The position numbers were made by a program, and so were the translations under genes. Under the pieces are notes generated by a model. That model saw nothing but the letters and a program-made list of their open reading frames with translations. It was not told where the DNA came from and made no database searches. Shown here one piece after another: positions 20,280 through 32,332 of a DNA stretch of 64,000 bases (the stretch's first letter is position 1; each line of letters opens with the position of its first letter). This DNA comes from Taxillus chinensis (taxonomy: Eukaryota; Streptophyta; Magnoliopsida; Santalales; Loranthaceae): contig CM042092.1 of the NCBI GenBank assembly GCA_023512835.1, forward strand, positions 29,399,543 through 29,463,542. The letters are read 5' to 3'.

Positions 20280-22100
20280 ACACTCACCAGGTGTTTGAGG
20301 AAAATTCTAGCCGTGTATGTGACGAAGGGAACTTGTGCCATTTAATCCAAAACCTGAACGGATAATCGAGAGATCATCGTAGGGCAACTAGGGAAACTGC
20401 AAGGGAAGTGAAGAGGCACTGTAGCACTTAGAGGATACGGTTCTTGACATTATGGAGGACACAAGACCTGATGGTAGTGTACGATAAGGAGGGGCTAATA
20501 TCCGGAAGAAGTGGGTAATATATTTAGGCTCAGAACTTTCTTGGACTATGCGAGGCCGATTATTTCATATCACTATTCTGGGATTAGGCAAGCAAGGGTT
20601 CAAGTCAAAAGCTTTGAGCTGAAGCCAGCATTGATAAACATGGTGAACAACAACGCATTTGGAGGAATGACAATGGATGAGCCGCATCAACATTTAATGC
20701 ATTTCATCTAGATGTGTGACACCATAAAGCTCAACAATGTTCCTAAGGAGGTGATTAAGTTAAAGCTTTTTCCTTTTTCTTTAGAGGATAGAGCTCTTGG
20801 GTGGTTCAACAGGCTACCGGCTAGATCTATCAACACTTGGGAGGAGATGCAGACTAAATTTATGTCCAAGTATTTCCCTCATTTCAAGGTGATCCACCTC
20901 GGAATGGAAATCAGCCGATTTAGGCAAGACGAGTTGGAGACTCTCCATGAGGCATGGGAGAGATTTAAAGACTTGGTAAGAAGATGCCCTGACCATGGAA
21001 GACCCCAATGGATTCAAATCGAATCATTCTACACTGGTCTTCGGTCTCACTCACAAGACAAGGTGAATACGATTGCGGGAGGATGTCTAATGAATTTGGA
21101 ACCTGATGTAGCAGTGATCTCTTAGAGACACTATCATTGGCAGATTGGTAGTGGTCAAATGAACAAACTTTAAGGCCAAAGGAGAAGATAGCTTCCGTTG
21201 ATAATTCCTCCAATGACATGCAAGAGCAGATCCGGGCTCTAGCGAAAAGCATGGAAGTATTGGCTCTTAAAGTTGGAGGACCATAACAAGTTGCACAACG
21301 GTTGATCAAAGATGGAGTGGAGTTGAATAAGTAAATTTTGTTAGAGGAAAGGGTATGTATCAAAAGCAACCCTTCTATCAACGAACCAGGGACAAGGCTA
21401 TCAAGCAACATCCCAACCAAGGCTACCAGGAAAAATGCCTTTAACCAGAGCCAGAATAGAGGAGGTGAAGCTTCAAATCGGTATAAATATGTGCCTCTAG
21501 TGATGAAGTAGAATCCGTATGCAACGGATAATTATTTGCACCCACCTCCGGGTTTTGAGCCACAACAGTAGCCTAATCCTCGGCAACAATGAAGAAGAAA
21601 TTATCAGACCGAGGATGAGACGACTAGAAGAGAGGTGGGAGATTTGAAGGAAAGGGTAGGAAGTATGGAGAGCTCCATTAAAAACATGAAGAAGTTACTT
21701 GGTGAGTGTGGTACCAAATGCCAATCGGGAGTCTCCTCCAAATCTTTTCCAAGTGACACTGAAATTACTCCCAAGGAAAGCTGCAAGGCTATCACTTTGA
21801 GAAGTGGTAAGGCATTAAAAGAAGCTTAGGATCCTAAGAAGAAGGCCCTATAAGAAGCACAAACCAAGCCCTTAGCAGCAGAAAATCAGGGAAGAGAAGA
21901 TGAGGAAGAGAAACAGTTAGGAGTTAACCAAGAATAGTAACCAACTAAGATTCAACCAGGTGAAGAACAAAGGCCAAGAGAAGTGAGGCCTACGATGCCA
22001 TTTCCTTAGCGTATGAGGAATCAAAGGGTGGAAGAAGAAAATGAACACTTCTTGAAGATATTCAAGAAGCTGGAAATAAACATTTCTTTCATTGAAGCCC
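20280..22100 (+). pseudogene. Ath-2 gag
   Basis: The capsid is read at about 20600-21120: FELKPALINMVNNNAFGG, DEPHQHLMHF, then LKLFPFSLEDRALGWFNRLP, TWEEMQTKFMSKYFP and ESFYTGL. These are typical of Athila Gag. The C-terminal part at 21635-21829 has a short helical stretch (SIKNMKKLLGE), GVSSKSFPSDTEITPKES and the usual AITLRSGK. TAG stops near 20709, 21123 and 21511 and others interrupt it; the reading stays otherwise recognisable. The charged region to 22100 (EEEKQLGVNQ) is the linker to pol. Confidence 0.88.
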
Positions 22101-22108
22101 TTGAATAG

Positions 22109-22680
22109 ATGCCTAGATACAAGAAAGTTTTGAAAGATTTTATGATGAAGAAGAGGAAGTATGAAGACCACGAGATCATTGCTATAACTAATGAGGTTAG
22201 CAACATGATTCAAAGGAAGTCACCCATAAAGCATAAAGATTCGGGTAGTTTCACTCTTCTGTGTGTAATAGGAGATGCACCACAACAACAGGCCCTATGT
22301 GATTTGGGGGCCAACATCAATTTAATCTCCTTCGCCCTTTACAAGCAGCTTGGGTTAATAGGGTTGAAGCCTACTTTTAACTAACAACAATTTGTTGACG
22401 GTCCACTAGAAGGCCTGAGGGAATCATAGAGGACGTCTTTGGTGAAGGTGGGCTCATTTATTTTTCCAGCGAATTTGTGGTATTAGAGATGGAAGAAGCC
22501 ACGGGAGTTCGATTACGCCTAGGAAGACCTTTCTTGAGGATAGGGTGTGCTTTGATCGATGTAGCTCAAGGTAAGTTAACCTTGAGGATAAACGAAGATA
22601 CCCTAGTCTTCCATATGCAAAGACCTTTGCAAGGATAAGAAGAGAAAAGTTGTCTCTGGATCGAAGATTTTGAGGACTTA
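22109..22680 (+). pseudogene. Ath-2 protease region
   Basis: The start MPRYKKVLKDFM is typical of the region before Athila protease. The active site reads ALCDLGANINLISF (about 22288-22329), where DLGAN replaces DTGA; this variant is known for Athila. Further on, ATGVRLRLGRPFLRIGCALID (22498-22558, one residue stretch apart) is the family signature near the protease C-terminus. Two frame changes lie between 22384 and 22500. Confidence 0.8.
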
Positions 22681-22699
22681 GTGGAAGACTTCATGAATG

Positions 22700-23593
22700 A
22701 GCAGATAGAATAACAAGCAGATGAAGTGCTTCACACATCAGAGATCCAGTAGCAAGAGACTAAGGACTTGATCACTAAAGAGGAGGAACAAAAATCAAGT
22801 CCATTGTAGCAAGCTAAGGAGGAGCATGATGAGCTAATAACTCTAGAGCCAGAACTAAAGGAGTTGCCTGGACACTTGAGGTATGAATTTCTAGACTCCC
22901 CAAATAGATTTCTAGTAATTGTACCTTCAAATTTAAATACTTTGGAATGTGAACAATTGCTAGAAATTTTAAGAAAACATAAAAAGGCCCTTGGGTGGAA
23001 TGTTGAAGATATTAGGGGCATTAGTCTAGGGTTGTGCATACATAAAATCCTCATGAATGATAATTTTCATCCCACTGTTGAAAGACAATGAAGACTGAAC
23101 CCAGTAATGAAAGAAGTTATTAGGAAAGAAGTTCTAAAATGGAAAAATGCTCGGATCATTTATGCTATATCTGATAGTGAGTGGGTTAGTCTTTTGCATT
23201 TTGTGCCCAAGAAAGGGGGCATGACAGTGATTAGAAATGAAAAGAATGAATTGATTCCATCTCAGACTCTCACGGGGTGGCGAGTCTGTGTGGACTATAG
23301 GAAGCTAAATAAGGCCAATAGGAAGGATCACTTTTCCCTTCCTTTTATTGATCAAATGCTTGATAGGTTGGCTATGTATAGCCATTACTGCTTCCTAGAG
23401 GGGTATTTCGGATACAATCAGATCATGATTAAACCCGAGGACCAGAAGAAAACAACGTTTACTTGCCCTTTTGGCACTTTTGCATTTAGGAGGATGCCAT
23501 CTGGGCTGTGCAATGCATCTGCGACCTTCAAAGGTGCATGATAGCCATTTTTCAGGGCTTAGTGGAGGAGATAATGGAAGTATTTATGGATGA
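22700..23593 (+). pseudogene. Ath-2 reverse transcriptase, first half, cut by Tek-B
   Basis: The N-terminal part has LKELPGHLRYEFLD and ALGWNVEDIRGIS. RT motifs follow: HFVPKKGGMTVI, then GWRVCVDYRKLNKANRKDHF, LPFIDQMLDRLA, EGYFGYNQI and FRRMPSGLCNASATF. The frame breaks near 23541 and runs on to the catalytic FMDD motif at 23585-23593. Tek-B sits within the codons of that motif. A stop near 23089 also disrupts it. Confidence 0.9.
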
Positions 23594-24126
23594 TGTCACG
23601 CCCAGGATTTCCCAACACCGAGAAACCGGTTAGTGATGCCCCATGCCTCGCACCCAGGAGGACAAGGGGTTAGGGAATGGTCACCTAATAGGACTTCCTT
23701 TAGGTTTCTGCCCCAAACCTGCTATAATCTTACACATGACATGCAAAAATCATACAAAAGAAAAGTCACCCTATAATAAAATAGTGTCACATGTTACATA
23801 GGGTCACTAGCCCCAAATCACAGTGTTTCAAATAAATACATAACTTTCAAGTTTAACAATTACAATGTCTCAAACAAAACTGTAAATCAAACACACATGC
23901 TTCCACGGCAATGTAATCCCCCTAATGCATGCTCGGTCCTGCAGAGAAAGACATCAAAGGTGAGTGAGTAAACCATAACTTAGTAGGGTTATGCCTCCCT
24001 AGGCTAACCCAACATCTCCTCAACAAAATGCTCAATGCAAATGTGTGCGAGTGTAGTGAAAAAAGAAATAATAATAATAATAATAATAATAGATAACACA
24101 CAAGGATTCACAAGTGGTTCCTTCAA

Positions 24127-24290
24127 TGGAACCTAAACATCTCATGTCCACTCTAGGACTGTCCCCTCACTGGAACCTCAATATCTCATGTCCATCCCAT
24201 GGACTGCCCCCTCATTAGGACCTCAATATCTCCTATCCATCCCATGGACTGTCCCCTCATTGGGACCTCAATATCTCATAACCATGCACA
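24127..24290 (-). repeat. 48-base tandem array in Tek-B 3' LTR
   Basis: Three to four units, each containing GGACTGTCCCCTCATTGGGA and CCTCAATATCTC on the plus strand. The 5' LTR has about five units (32838-33055) and the solo LTR at 37186 about three (37650-37770). Confidence 0.9.
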
Positions 24291-24426
24291 AAAGCAAAAC
24301 ATACAAATATCTCACGGAACATCTCTATTAAGGAACAACAATTCTCATGCATGTACCCAACTTCACAATACACCTCACTATAGCTCCACAACATCTTTAT
24401 TTCATTTTTCTCAACATAAAACATAT

Positions 24427-24461
<35 letters not shown>

Positions 24462-24784
24462 CACATGCAAATCTCAAAACCACCCATCACAATACAATCT
24501 CTCCACAATCGTCATATTAAACGATTACAACCATTGAAATGAATTCCAGGAGATATGACCAACTACCTCAAATCCAAACGCGTTAGGGTTCCGACTTGAA
24601 GGATCTCCCGCGCTCCTTGTTCCACTCCAATAGGCGCCTCCTTCTTCCAAGAATGCAGCGGCAATGACCAAGCCGACAATGATTCCTCTCTCTGTCTCTC
24701 TCTCTCTCCCCCTCTCTCGACGGCGGCTCAAAACGGAAAACATTGAAAAAACCTAATCGCCGAAGAAATATGCCGTAAATCAAA

Positions 24785-25150
24785 AATATACTGCCGCAAA
24801 GTCGACATCGACCACAAATAGCCGGGATTGACCACATTGACCTCCCATTCTCACATCAACCAAACCCCACATCGATCAATCTTCGCATCGTACAAGGTCG
24901 ACCTACAACTGGGTCGACCACGTCGACCCCAGGTTGACCATTTCTCGCGTCGACCAACACACATAGAAAAGCTCTCACGAAATTGCTTTTGGCCGACCTC
25001 GACAACGCTGACCACGCATTGACCCACATTGAAAATCATCTCACATTGACCAAACTCTCTGGAAACTCCTCTTGTTCGACATCGACCACTATTCACGCCA
25101 GGTCGACCACGTCGACCACTATCCCACATCGACCATGGTCCATCGACCAA
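24785..25150 (-). repeat. GTCGACC-rich degenerate array in Tek-B 3' LTR
   Basis: Irregular repetition of TCGACCACGTCGACC and variants with TTGACC. The hexamer GTCGAC is itself a palindrome. Homologous arrays stand at 33545-33925 and 38262-38580. Confidence 0.85.
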
Positions 25151-25379
25151 CCTACACATGAAAATTCAACTTAGCTTTCTCCAAAATAATTTGGCTCTTA
25201 GGGTGCTGCCCTAGTATCCCTACAAGGGGCGCTGCACCCTTGGACTCCCGCTAACCGTCTGGTCAAGAGTCCTTGCCCAAATGCACAAATGACTAACTCC
25301 TTCAATCCCCAAACATGGTTCATTACAAAAAGGCACCTCACAACCACAATTTCTTAAGACTAGGACACGGGTCCTCACA

Positions 25380-25395
25380 TCCTTCACCCCTTAAA
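25380..25395 (-). other. Polypurine tract of Tek-B
   Basis: On the minus strand TTAAGGGGTGAAGGA runs into the 3' LTR. It follows CTTTTCGAGGGCGAAAAG, the inverted repeat conserved before this tract. Confidence 0.88.
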
Positions 25396-25775
25396 AGCTT
25401 TTCGCCCTCGAAAAGGCTATCCCTGCTCTCCCACACATCAACCACAAGAACTAACACAAAACATATAATATTTACGTTACAACTCATGGAAGAACACCGA
25501 ATATGCACAACACCTATACTAGGCCGACGAACCACAACTCATACGCCTCTACACCGACATGCCACAATACCAATGCATGAGAACTCCTTCATACCACAAC
25601 ACAAGGCACTACCTCAAGCACACGCAACCGCACTTGTATAAGATACACATTTTAGCATAACTATATAGAACATAACACATAAAAGAGAACTAACACAAAC
25701 AAATGAGACACATGAAAATAAACAACCAATGCACATGAAAGATAAAACATACCAGCCTCCTCTCCTCCTTTAAGA

Positions 25776-26260
25776 CTATTCTCCTTCGAACAACTCTGGA
25801 AATTGATTGCACATCACAGACTCTCGCTTCCAAGTCTCCTCCTCAATGCCTCGATATGCCCACAAGACACGAACTAAAGGAATGATCTTCCCATGAAGGA
25901 TCTTCTCCTGCCTATCTAAAACTCGAATAGGAGTCTCCATGATAGTAATACCATCTGCGATATCCAAATCTCCCCAAGCTATCACATGTGCTCGGTCAGG
26001 GTGGTATTTCCTCAACTAGGACACATGAAACATGTCATGCACTCGACTCAAATACGGAGGGAGCGCTAATCGATATGCCACGAGACTAACTCGCCCGAGG
26101 ATGTCAAAAGGTCCAATGTCTTGTGGAGATAGCTTGGAACCTTTTCCAAACCGGCGATGCCCTCTCCTCAGGGAAACTCGAAGAAACACATGATCCACCA
26201 CAACAAACTCCAATGGTCTCCTCCTCTTGTCAGCATAAGATTTATGCCTGCTTTAAGCTG
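25776..26260 (-). pseudogene. Tek-B integrase tail and chromodomain
   Basis: The linker reads EFVVVDHVFLRVSLRRGH and FGKGSKLSPQDIGPFDILG, then LPPYLSRVHDMFHVS. After one stop near 26016, the chromodomain is seen: PIRVLDRQEKILHGKIIPLV, RVLWAYRGIEEETWKRESVM, QFPELFEGE. The gene ends at 25776. The domain is nearly full length and close in sequence to those of Tek-A and Tek-C. One stop and no frameshift make this the best-kept chromodomain of the window. Confidence 0.92.
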
Positions 26261-26269
26261 TTAACAAAT

Positions 26270-27217
26270 GCTGTTGAATCACTCGAACTTTCTCTGTGGC
26301 ATTCTACACTAATTGCGGCCTCAACAAAGCTGTCTCATTGGCCTTAGCCCAACACAAGGGTGACCTGCTAGGTCTATCATACAACGCCTCATATGAAGTC
26401 ATTCCAATGGAGGCTTGATAACTATTGTTGTAAGCAAACCCACCAATGGAAGGTGGGTGGCCCAGGAACCCCCAAAATCCATCACATAAGCTCGAAGGAT
26501 GTCCTCCAAAGTCTGGATAGTTCTATCTAATTGCCCATTAGTCTTTGGATGAAAGGCTGTACTCAAACTCAACTCAGTGCCCAATGCCTCCTGCAAACCC
26601 TTCCAAAACCAAGAAGTAAAACAGGCATCTCGATCTGACACAATAGACATAGGAACACCATGCAATCGCACAATCTCATCAATATAAAGCTGACTAAGGC
26701 TACTTATGCTCCCTTTCTCCTTCATTGCCAAAAAATGTGCTGACTTGGTCAAAAGGTCCATAATAACCCAAATCATATTCTTCCCTCCCGAAGTGGGTAG
26801 AAGTCCGATCACAAAATCCATCGTGATATGGTCCCACTTCCATTGTGCCATAGGCAATGGGTGCAACATCCGTCTTGGTCGCCGGTGTTCAACCTTCACT
26901 TGCCGACAAGTAAGGCAACACGAGACAAACTCTGTCACACTCCTCTTCATCCCCGAGCACTAAAAATGTTATCGAAGGGAATGGTAGATTTTGGTGCCAC
27001 CCGGATGTACGGCTAACCTCGAAGCATAAAATTTCCTCATCACTTCCTCCCGTAGGGAAGAAATCACAAACAACCTCCCTTCAAACCTCAACTTACGCTT
27101 CTCTCCCAATGTCCACTCCTCTGCGAGCTCTTTGGCCTCAATTCTAGCATAAAGCTTGCTATACTCCTCATCTCCCTGTTGTCCCTCCCTGGAAATGAAG
27201 ATACGGCTCGAGCCCAA
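26270..27217 (-). pseudogene. Tek-B integrase
   Basis: The zinc domain lies at about 27020-26900 ([32 protein letters not shown]). The DDE core: [13 protein letters not shown], then [26 protein letters not shown] and [20 protein letters not shown]. The last motif has D where the catalytic E normally stands (QSERTIQ becomes QLDRTIQ), so one catalytic residue appears changed. A frame break lies near 26970 and another after 26400. Confidence 0.9.
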
Positions 27218-27725
27218 CCATAATGGGACTCAAAACAGCTCTACCAGCACAATCAGATAGCTGCAATGAAGCCACTTGCTCCATCATCTTCCACTCTCTC
27301 AAGGCATCCTCAGTTTGACCTTTCCTACTCAAGGCATTTGCCACTAGATTCCCCTTTCCAGGAGTATAAGTCAAGGTGAAATCAAACTGCTGAAGGTACT
27401 CCATCCATCTCCTCTGCTGCAGATTCAGATTCCTCTGAGTAAACACATACTGAAGACTCTTATGATCAGAATACACCACAAACCTCTCTCCCAATAGGTA
27501 GTACTGCCAACTCTTCAACACAAAGATAATGGTTGCAAACTCTAGGTCATGTGTCGGGTAGTTTTGCTCATGAGGTTTCAATTGCCTCGAACCATAGGCT
27601 ATAACCTGTCTCTTTTGCATCAAGACACAGCCTAAACCCACTCCAGAGGCATCACAATACACCTCATATGGAACTCCCTCCTGCGGCAAACTCAAAACTG
27701 GTGCTGTGGTCAAACAAGTCTTCAA
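27168..27725 (-). pseudogene. Tek-B RNase H
   Basis: An uninterrupted 185-codon frame: [46 protein letters not shown]-like residues, [20 protein letters not shown], then [20 protein letters not shown]. The acidic residues of gypsy RNase H (D in CDAS, E in DLEF, D in YSDHKS) are present. It follows RT with a stop between them (about 27730). Confidence 0.92.
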
Positions 27726-28761
27726 TTTCTCAAAGGCCTACTGACACGCCTCAGTCCACTCAAACTTTGCTCCCTTCCTCGTTGAAGCTGTCATAGTGGC
27801 TACCAGGCGAGAAAATCCCTCCACAAAATGCCGGTAATAGCCCACCAACCCCAAAAAGCTCTGGATCTCAAAAACATTGGTTGGCCTCTTCCAGGCTGAT
27901 ACTGCCTCCACCTTACTTGGAACCACTCTAATGCCCTCTGCTGACACCACATGACCAAGAAAGTGAACTTCATCCATCCAGAAGCTACACTTTGAGAACT
28001 TGGCAAACAAACGATGCTCCCTCAAAACCTGCAATACCATAGCCAAGTGCTCCTCATGCTCTCCTCCGAAACGTGAATAAACAAGAATATCATCCACGAA
28101 CACCACCACAAATGAATCAAGGTAAGGGGCAAATACCGATTCATTAAATGCATGAACACCGCTTAGTGAGCCCAAATGGCATCACCAACCACTTATAGTG
28201 CCCGCACCTACACCTGAAGCCTATCTTGGGTACATCCTCATTTTTCACTCTTAACTGATGATAGCCAGACCTCAAATCCACCTTGGAGAACCACTGTGCT
28301 CCACTCAGCTGATCAAACAAGTCGTCTATACGGGGCAGAGGATACTTGTTCTTCACAGTCACCTGATTCAGCTTCCTATAATCAATGCATAAACGTTAGG
28401 AACCATCACCTTCTTTGCAAACAACACTGGAGCACGCCACGGCAAGGTACTTCGTCTAATAAAACCCTCTCTCCAAGCTCCACTAACTACTTTTGGAGCT
28501 TTCACAGCTCCGTTGGGCTCATACGATAAGCCACATGTGAGATAGGTCCCACTTTCGGTAGCAAGTCTATGGTGAACTCCACGCTTCGCTCCGGAGGTAA
28601 CTCCACCAAATCCTCAGGAAAGACATCCTGGACCCGATCCATTATAGCTGGCCATACCCTCTTACCCGAACTTTGCTCCTCCCCAAACCCCAATCTTGCC
28701 AAATGGTGGGTGATGACACCCCACAACTCTTGTCTTGGACTTGCTCTACTCGCCTCATCAC
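27726..28761 (-). pseudogene. Tek-B reverse transcriptase
   Basis: The start of RT is at 28560-28760 (VFPEDLVELPPERSVEFTID, GPISHVAYRMSPTEL). Then [42 protein letters not shown] and the catalytic [19 protein letters not shown] near 28070-28100. The thumb has [20 protein letters not shown] and [20 protein letters not shown]. Frame breaks at about 28500, 28370 and 28160. Upstream, pol is interrupted at 28762 by a Tat-like solo LTR. Confidence 0.93.
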
Positions 28762-30262
28762 AGTTGGGAGTGATAATTGTGTGATACTTGTGCTTAATAA
28801 TAACTATTTTTGCATGCATTTGGATTAATTTGATCATTTTAATTGCACTAATAGTATTCTTGATTATTTTGAGCTTTCGGTAATTTTTGGTGTAAAAAGA
28901 CCAGTTTAAGGAATCTAGGGTGTATTTTGTGTGCTTTGGATTGGTGTGCTTTCATTATTACTTTCTAGTGTATTGTCTTTTTGTTTTGTTTTGTTTTGTG
29001 TTTTGCTTTGTTTTGTAAGTTTTTCTAGGAAAATGGAGCTAAGGAACTCAGAGCAAGGCAGCTAGACACAAGAATTGAGGTTCTTAAGCCAAATGAAGAT
29101 CAAAGAAGCAAATACTTCCAACCAAAATAGTTCTCAAGGAGTTCAAAGTGTTCAGGGAGTAAGAAAGAGGCAATTCTAGCATGCACGTGTCCAAAGTTGA
29201 CACGTGCACCAACACGTGCAGAAGAAGAATTGAAGGAAATCCAGTTCCAAACAACTTTTGTTAATGCACGGGTCAGAAAATAAGATGCACGTATCCACCA
29301 CTGGACACGTGCAGATGCAGAACTGGAGAAACTTAAATTCCAAACAACTTTTGTTAATGCACGTATCAAAAAAAGTCATGCACGTGTTCACCATTAACAC
29401 AGTTACCAGCAGGTGCACTAAACACGTGCGCTTTTATTCTGCCTCAGAACGACATTGTTTAGTATAAAGGCGAACTTGTACTTTTCTTAAGTAAGGTTAG
29501 AAGGGAGATTATACTTGTAATTGCTGTGTTAGGTTAATGTAGCATCCTAGCCCATGAGATTATATATATATGACGGTTGAGGAGAGAAAAGGGGATGTTT
29601 TTTAGAGCAGAGGACGTTTTTAGTGAGAGGAGATCGTGCAGAGCCGGCTGGGAATTGCAAGTTAACCTAAGGCGGCATAACTAAAGAGAAGATCAAGATA
29701 GTTTATTTTGCTGCTTTAGAGATATAGTTTTTCAGATTGTTTCAGATTATTTTTCCTAAAGATTTTTATTATTTTAAATTCTGTTTTAGGGTTAATAACT
29801 TTTCGATTGCTTGTTTCAATTTCTTTGCAAGTTTGAGAATTATTGTAATATGTTATTTCAATTTCTTTCTCGTGTCATATCACATTCAGTTTTTATATTG
29901 TGAGAGTTTATGTTTGATCTTAATTAGTTTTATTTGTGTTTATCAATTGCTTGCTTCATTTATTTTAATTAATAATCTAGTTTTTTTAATTCGTTCTTCA
30001 ATTTACTTTTTATTGTGAATTAATTTCTATAGCAATTCAAGCTGTAGAACATTTTCAAATTAAAACCTAAACTTTCAAATCTAGCCTGTGGCTAGTAATT
30101 TCACATCCATTGCATATACCACCTAGTTACTTATTTATTATAACAAGATTAAATTTAAGCTTTCCTTTGGGAGACGATCTAAGAACTGTGTTCTTAATTA
30201 TTACTTGACATATTCCTGCACTTGGGATAGTGTTAGCGCTGCTCAACTTTTTGAGTCAGTCA
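28762..30262 (+). mobile_element. Tat-like solo LTR (1501 bases) in Tek-B pol
   Basis: Flanked by ATCAC (28757-28761 and 30263-30267); removing it joins the Tek-B pol reading without loss. It begins AGTTGGGAGTGATAATTG, probably from TG, and ends GAGTCAGTCA. The end region CTTTGGGAGACGATCTAAG and TGCACTTGGGATAGTGTTAG resembles 5' leader ends known from Tat-type LTRs; the lineage call rests on that memory only. It carries a 93-base offset direct duplication (29247 and 29340) and CACGTG inverted repeats (29180-29225). Small frames inside are not coding. Confidence 0.75.
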
Positions 30263-30825
30263 ATCACCCCATTCCCCACGCAAGGAAACCACCTCTCCTG
30301 AGGGCGTAATAAACTCTACCCTCCTCCTATAACTGTTAATCCTCGCCTAAAAGGCTACTAACCGTCTATTCCCAGAATAACATCAAAGGTATCCATGGAC
30401 ATCACAAATAGGTCAAACGCAAGAACTACACTACCAATGGTTAGCTCACACCCACAACACTTCCTCTTTAGCCATGTGGTGACACCCATGGGTGACCCCA
30501 CAAGGAGAGGTCTATCAGTCTCAACACATTCTATCCCAAGGCTCTCTACTAAGGACTCAGCAATCAAAGAACATGATGCACCAGTATCAAAAAGAACAAA
30601 TATCATAGTGCTCGAGATAAGAACTGTACCCCGAATACCTGATGGTCCTGCTCCCTCCTCTTCTAGTGGCGGCGCTAGCAACTCCTCCTCTGGAGCTACC
30701 GAAGTGAGGGCAAATACCCTGGCTTGACCTCCTCTAGCCTCAGATGTCTGACCTCCGATGCTCCCCTGGTTCCCACTGGACTGCCTCGCTGCATTGCCCT
30801 GCGGTTTCCCCTCCTGCCTTCCCAT
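30263..30825 (-). pseudogene. Tek-B protease
   Basis: A frame with GTVLISSTMIFVLFDTGASC (about 30640-30580) contains the catalytic DTGAS, followed by SLVESLGIE and the end motif TFDVILGID. The upstream part is a glycine- and glutamine-rich linker after the zinc knuckles. The frame ends near 30358. Pol continues to 30263, where the solo LTR begins. Confidence 0.9.
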
Positions 30826-31978
30826 TGGTCAAGTCTGGTTTGACCTTGCTTGGCTTGCTTGCCCCACCGAACCGAGCTTCGCTCTTTACACTCGAGCTAG
30901 CCCACTGGACACTCACTCTTCTCCCTTGTCAAAACACACTATACTAATGTGGCCTACCTTACCACATTTAAAACATGACATATGGCTCTTAGGACGCTCT
31001 CTTTTCTAGTATCCCTCCTCACCACAACAGCTACACCAACTAGGAAAGCTCGAAAGTTGCTCCCCCGACCCCCAACAAAACGGGGTCTACTCAAGAACCC
31101 TACTGCTTGGCCCTTGCTCTACACCTGGTTGTTGCCCTTGGGCTCCTTCCTGGGCCTTTTCTGCCCACCTTGCCTCCATGCTCTTGCCTTCCCTCATCTA
31201 GACCTCTCTACAAAATTCTATCAGCGTCCACCACCTTTGCATATGTCCTCAGCTTGAGTACCACCATCCTCTGCCTCAAGGCAAGTCGAAGACCCATTGT
31301 GAATTTGTGGGCCTTTAGGTCCTCCCTCGAGACCCGACTACGGAGCAAATCGACTCAAATTCTAGAACTCCCACTTGTACTCAGCCACTGATCGCCCTCT
31401 CTACATCAGGGTGTCAAACTCACTCCTCTTGCGCCACCGAATGGACTCCGAAAAGAACTCGTCATAGAACACATGTAGGAAATCATCCCATAACAAGTTC
31501 CCCACCTCACGGCGACCCGCCAAGCTCAACCACCACTCTAAGGCCTCTCCCTCTGGCTGTCGGATTGCCAGTCGAACCTTCTGTTCCTTTGGTGGAAGAA
31601 GAAAAGAAAACACATGCTCCACATGCCGCAACCACTGCTTTGCTGCAACTGGTATCCACCTCCCTTGAACCGCATAGGTTTCTCTTTCCTAAACTTGGCT
31701 GCCCAATCCTCCAAAGCCCGTTGAATTTCCCCATCACGTGGAACATCTTCTCCCCGAGGTGGTGGAGGAGGTATCCCCTATTGTGCGGCCATCTCTGCTC
31801 TCATCTCCTCCCGAAGCTCCTGACAGATGTTATCTCTCATCCCGTGCATCGCATCGCTCAGGGTCTGAAGCTGAGCCAACACCTATGTCATGGAGTCAAC
31901 TTCCCTAGCTTGTCCAATGTGGACTGATACCTCATCTCTAGCAGCGCCACTCTCACGCGTTACTCTCCTAGGAGGCAT
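30826..31978 (-). pseudogene. Tek-B gag
   Basis: The start MPPRRVTRESGAARDE is at 31978. The capsid includes LRHVEHVFSFLLPPKEQ, KVRLAIRQPEGEALEWW, LLWDDFLHVFYDEFFSESIR and WRKRSEFDTLM (31640-31400). At about 30930-30990 the zinc knuckle reads CFKCGKVGHISIVC. Stops near 31888 and 31780 and a frame change near 31630 break the frame. The N-terminal part is homologous to Tek-C gag. Confidence 0.88.
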
Positions 31979-32330
31979 GGTTCTACGCAAGAAAATAAAC
32001 ACTACTCAATCACATAAATTCTCAACTCCACACATCTCATTTACTCATTCTCAACACACATCTCGAGACAAAGTCATAATGCAAACAACATCTCAATGAT
32101 ATCATCATGCACATGCATAAGGAAGTCAATCATCAAATCACATCACAGGCTAGTGCCAAACACAATGCATGTATGCACACTCAAGTTCTACTCCGTGGTT
32201 CATCATCCCCTCGGTACACCTGAGGAAAACACAAGAGTCTTGTTGATCAGGCGAGTCCCTTCATGCTCCCTAAGGGCCTTAAAAAGAAATTACACTCCCA
32301 CTACCCAAGGTCTCAATTGCTCTAATACCA
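31979..32330 (-). other. Tek-B leader and tRNA-Met primer binding site
   Basis: The primer site TGGTATTAGAGC (minus strand, 32330-32319) differs from the canonical form by one C-to-T change. It lies two bases from the LTR end. The rest up to the gag start is untranslated leader; I see nothing else in it. Confidence 0.85.
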
Positions 32331-32332
32331 TC

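Larger units (their letters stand above)
23594..25379 (-). repeat. Tek-B 3' LTR (1786 bases)
   Basis: On the minus strand it begins TGTGAGGACCCGTG at 25379 and ends GGGCGTGACA at 23594. It holds a 48-base tandem array (about 24127-24290), an AT run (24430-24462), a CT/GA-rich part (24685-24722) and a long GTCGACC-rich part (about 24785-25150). A short GAAAAACATTG A/T-rich part lies between. There is no gene. Confidence 0.93.

Noticed and set aside
28762..30262. Helitron or MITE as explanation of the 1.5-kb insertion
   Set aside because: A five-base duplication is present, there is no TC/CTRR end with hairpin, and terminal inverted repeats are missing. LTR-like leader motifs fit a solo LTR better.
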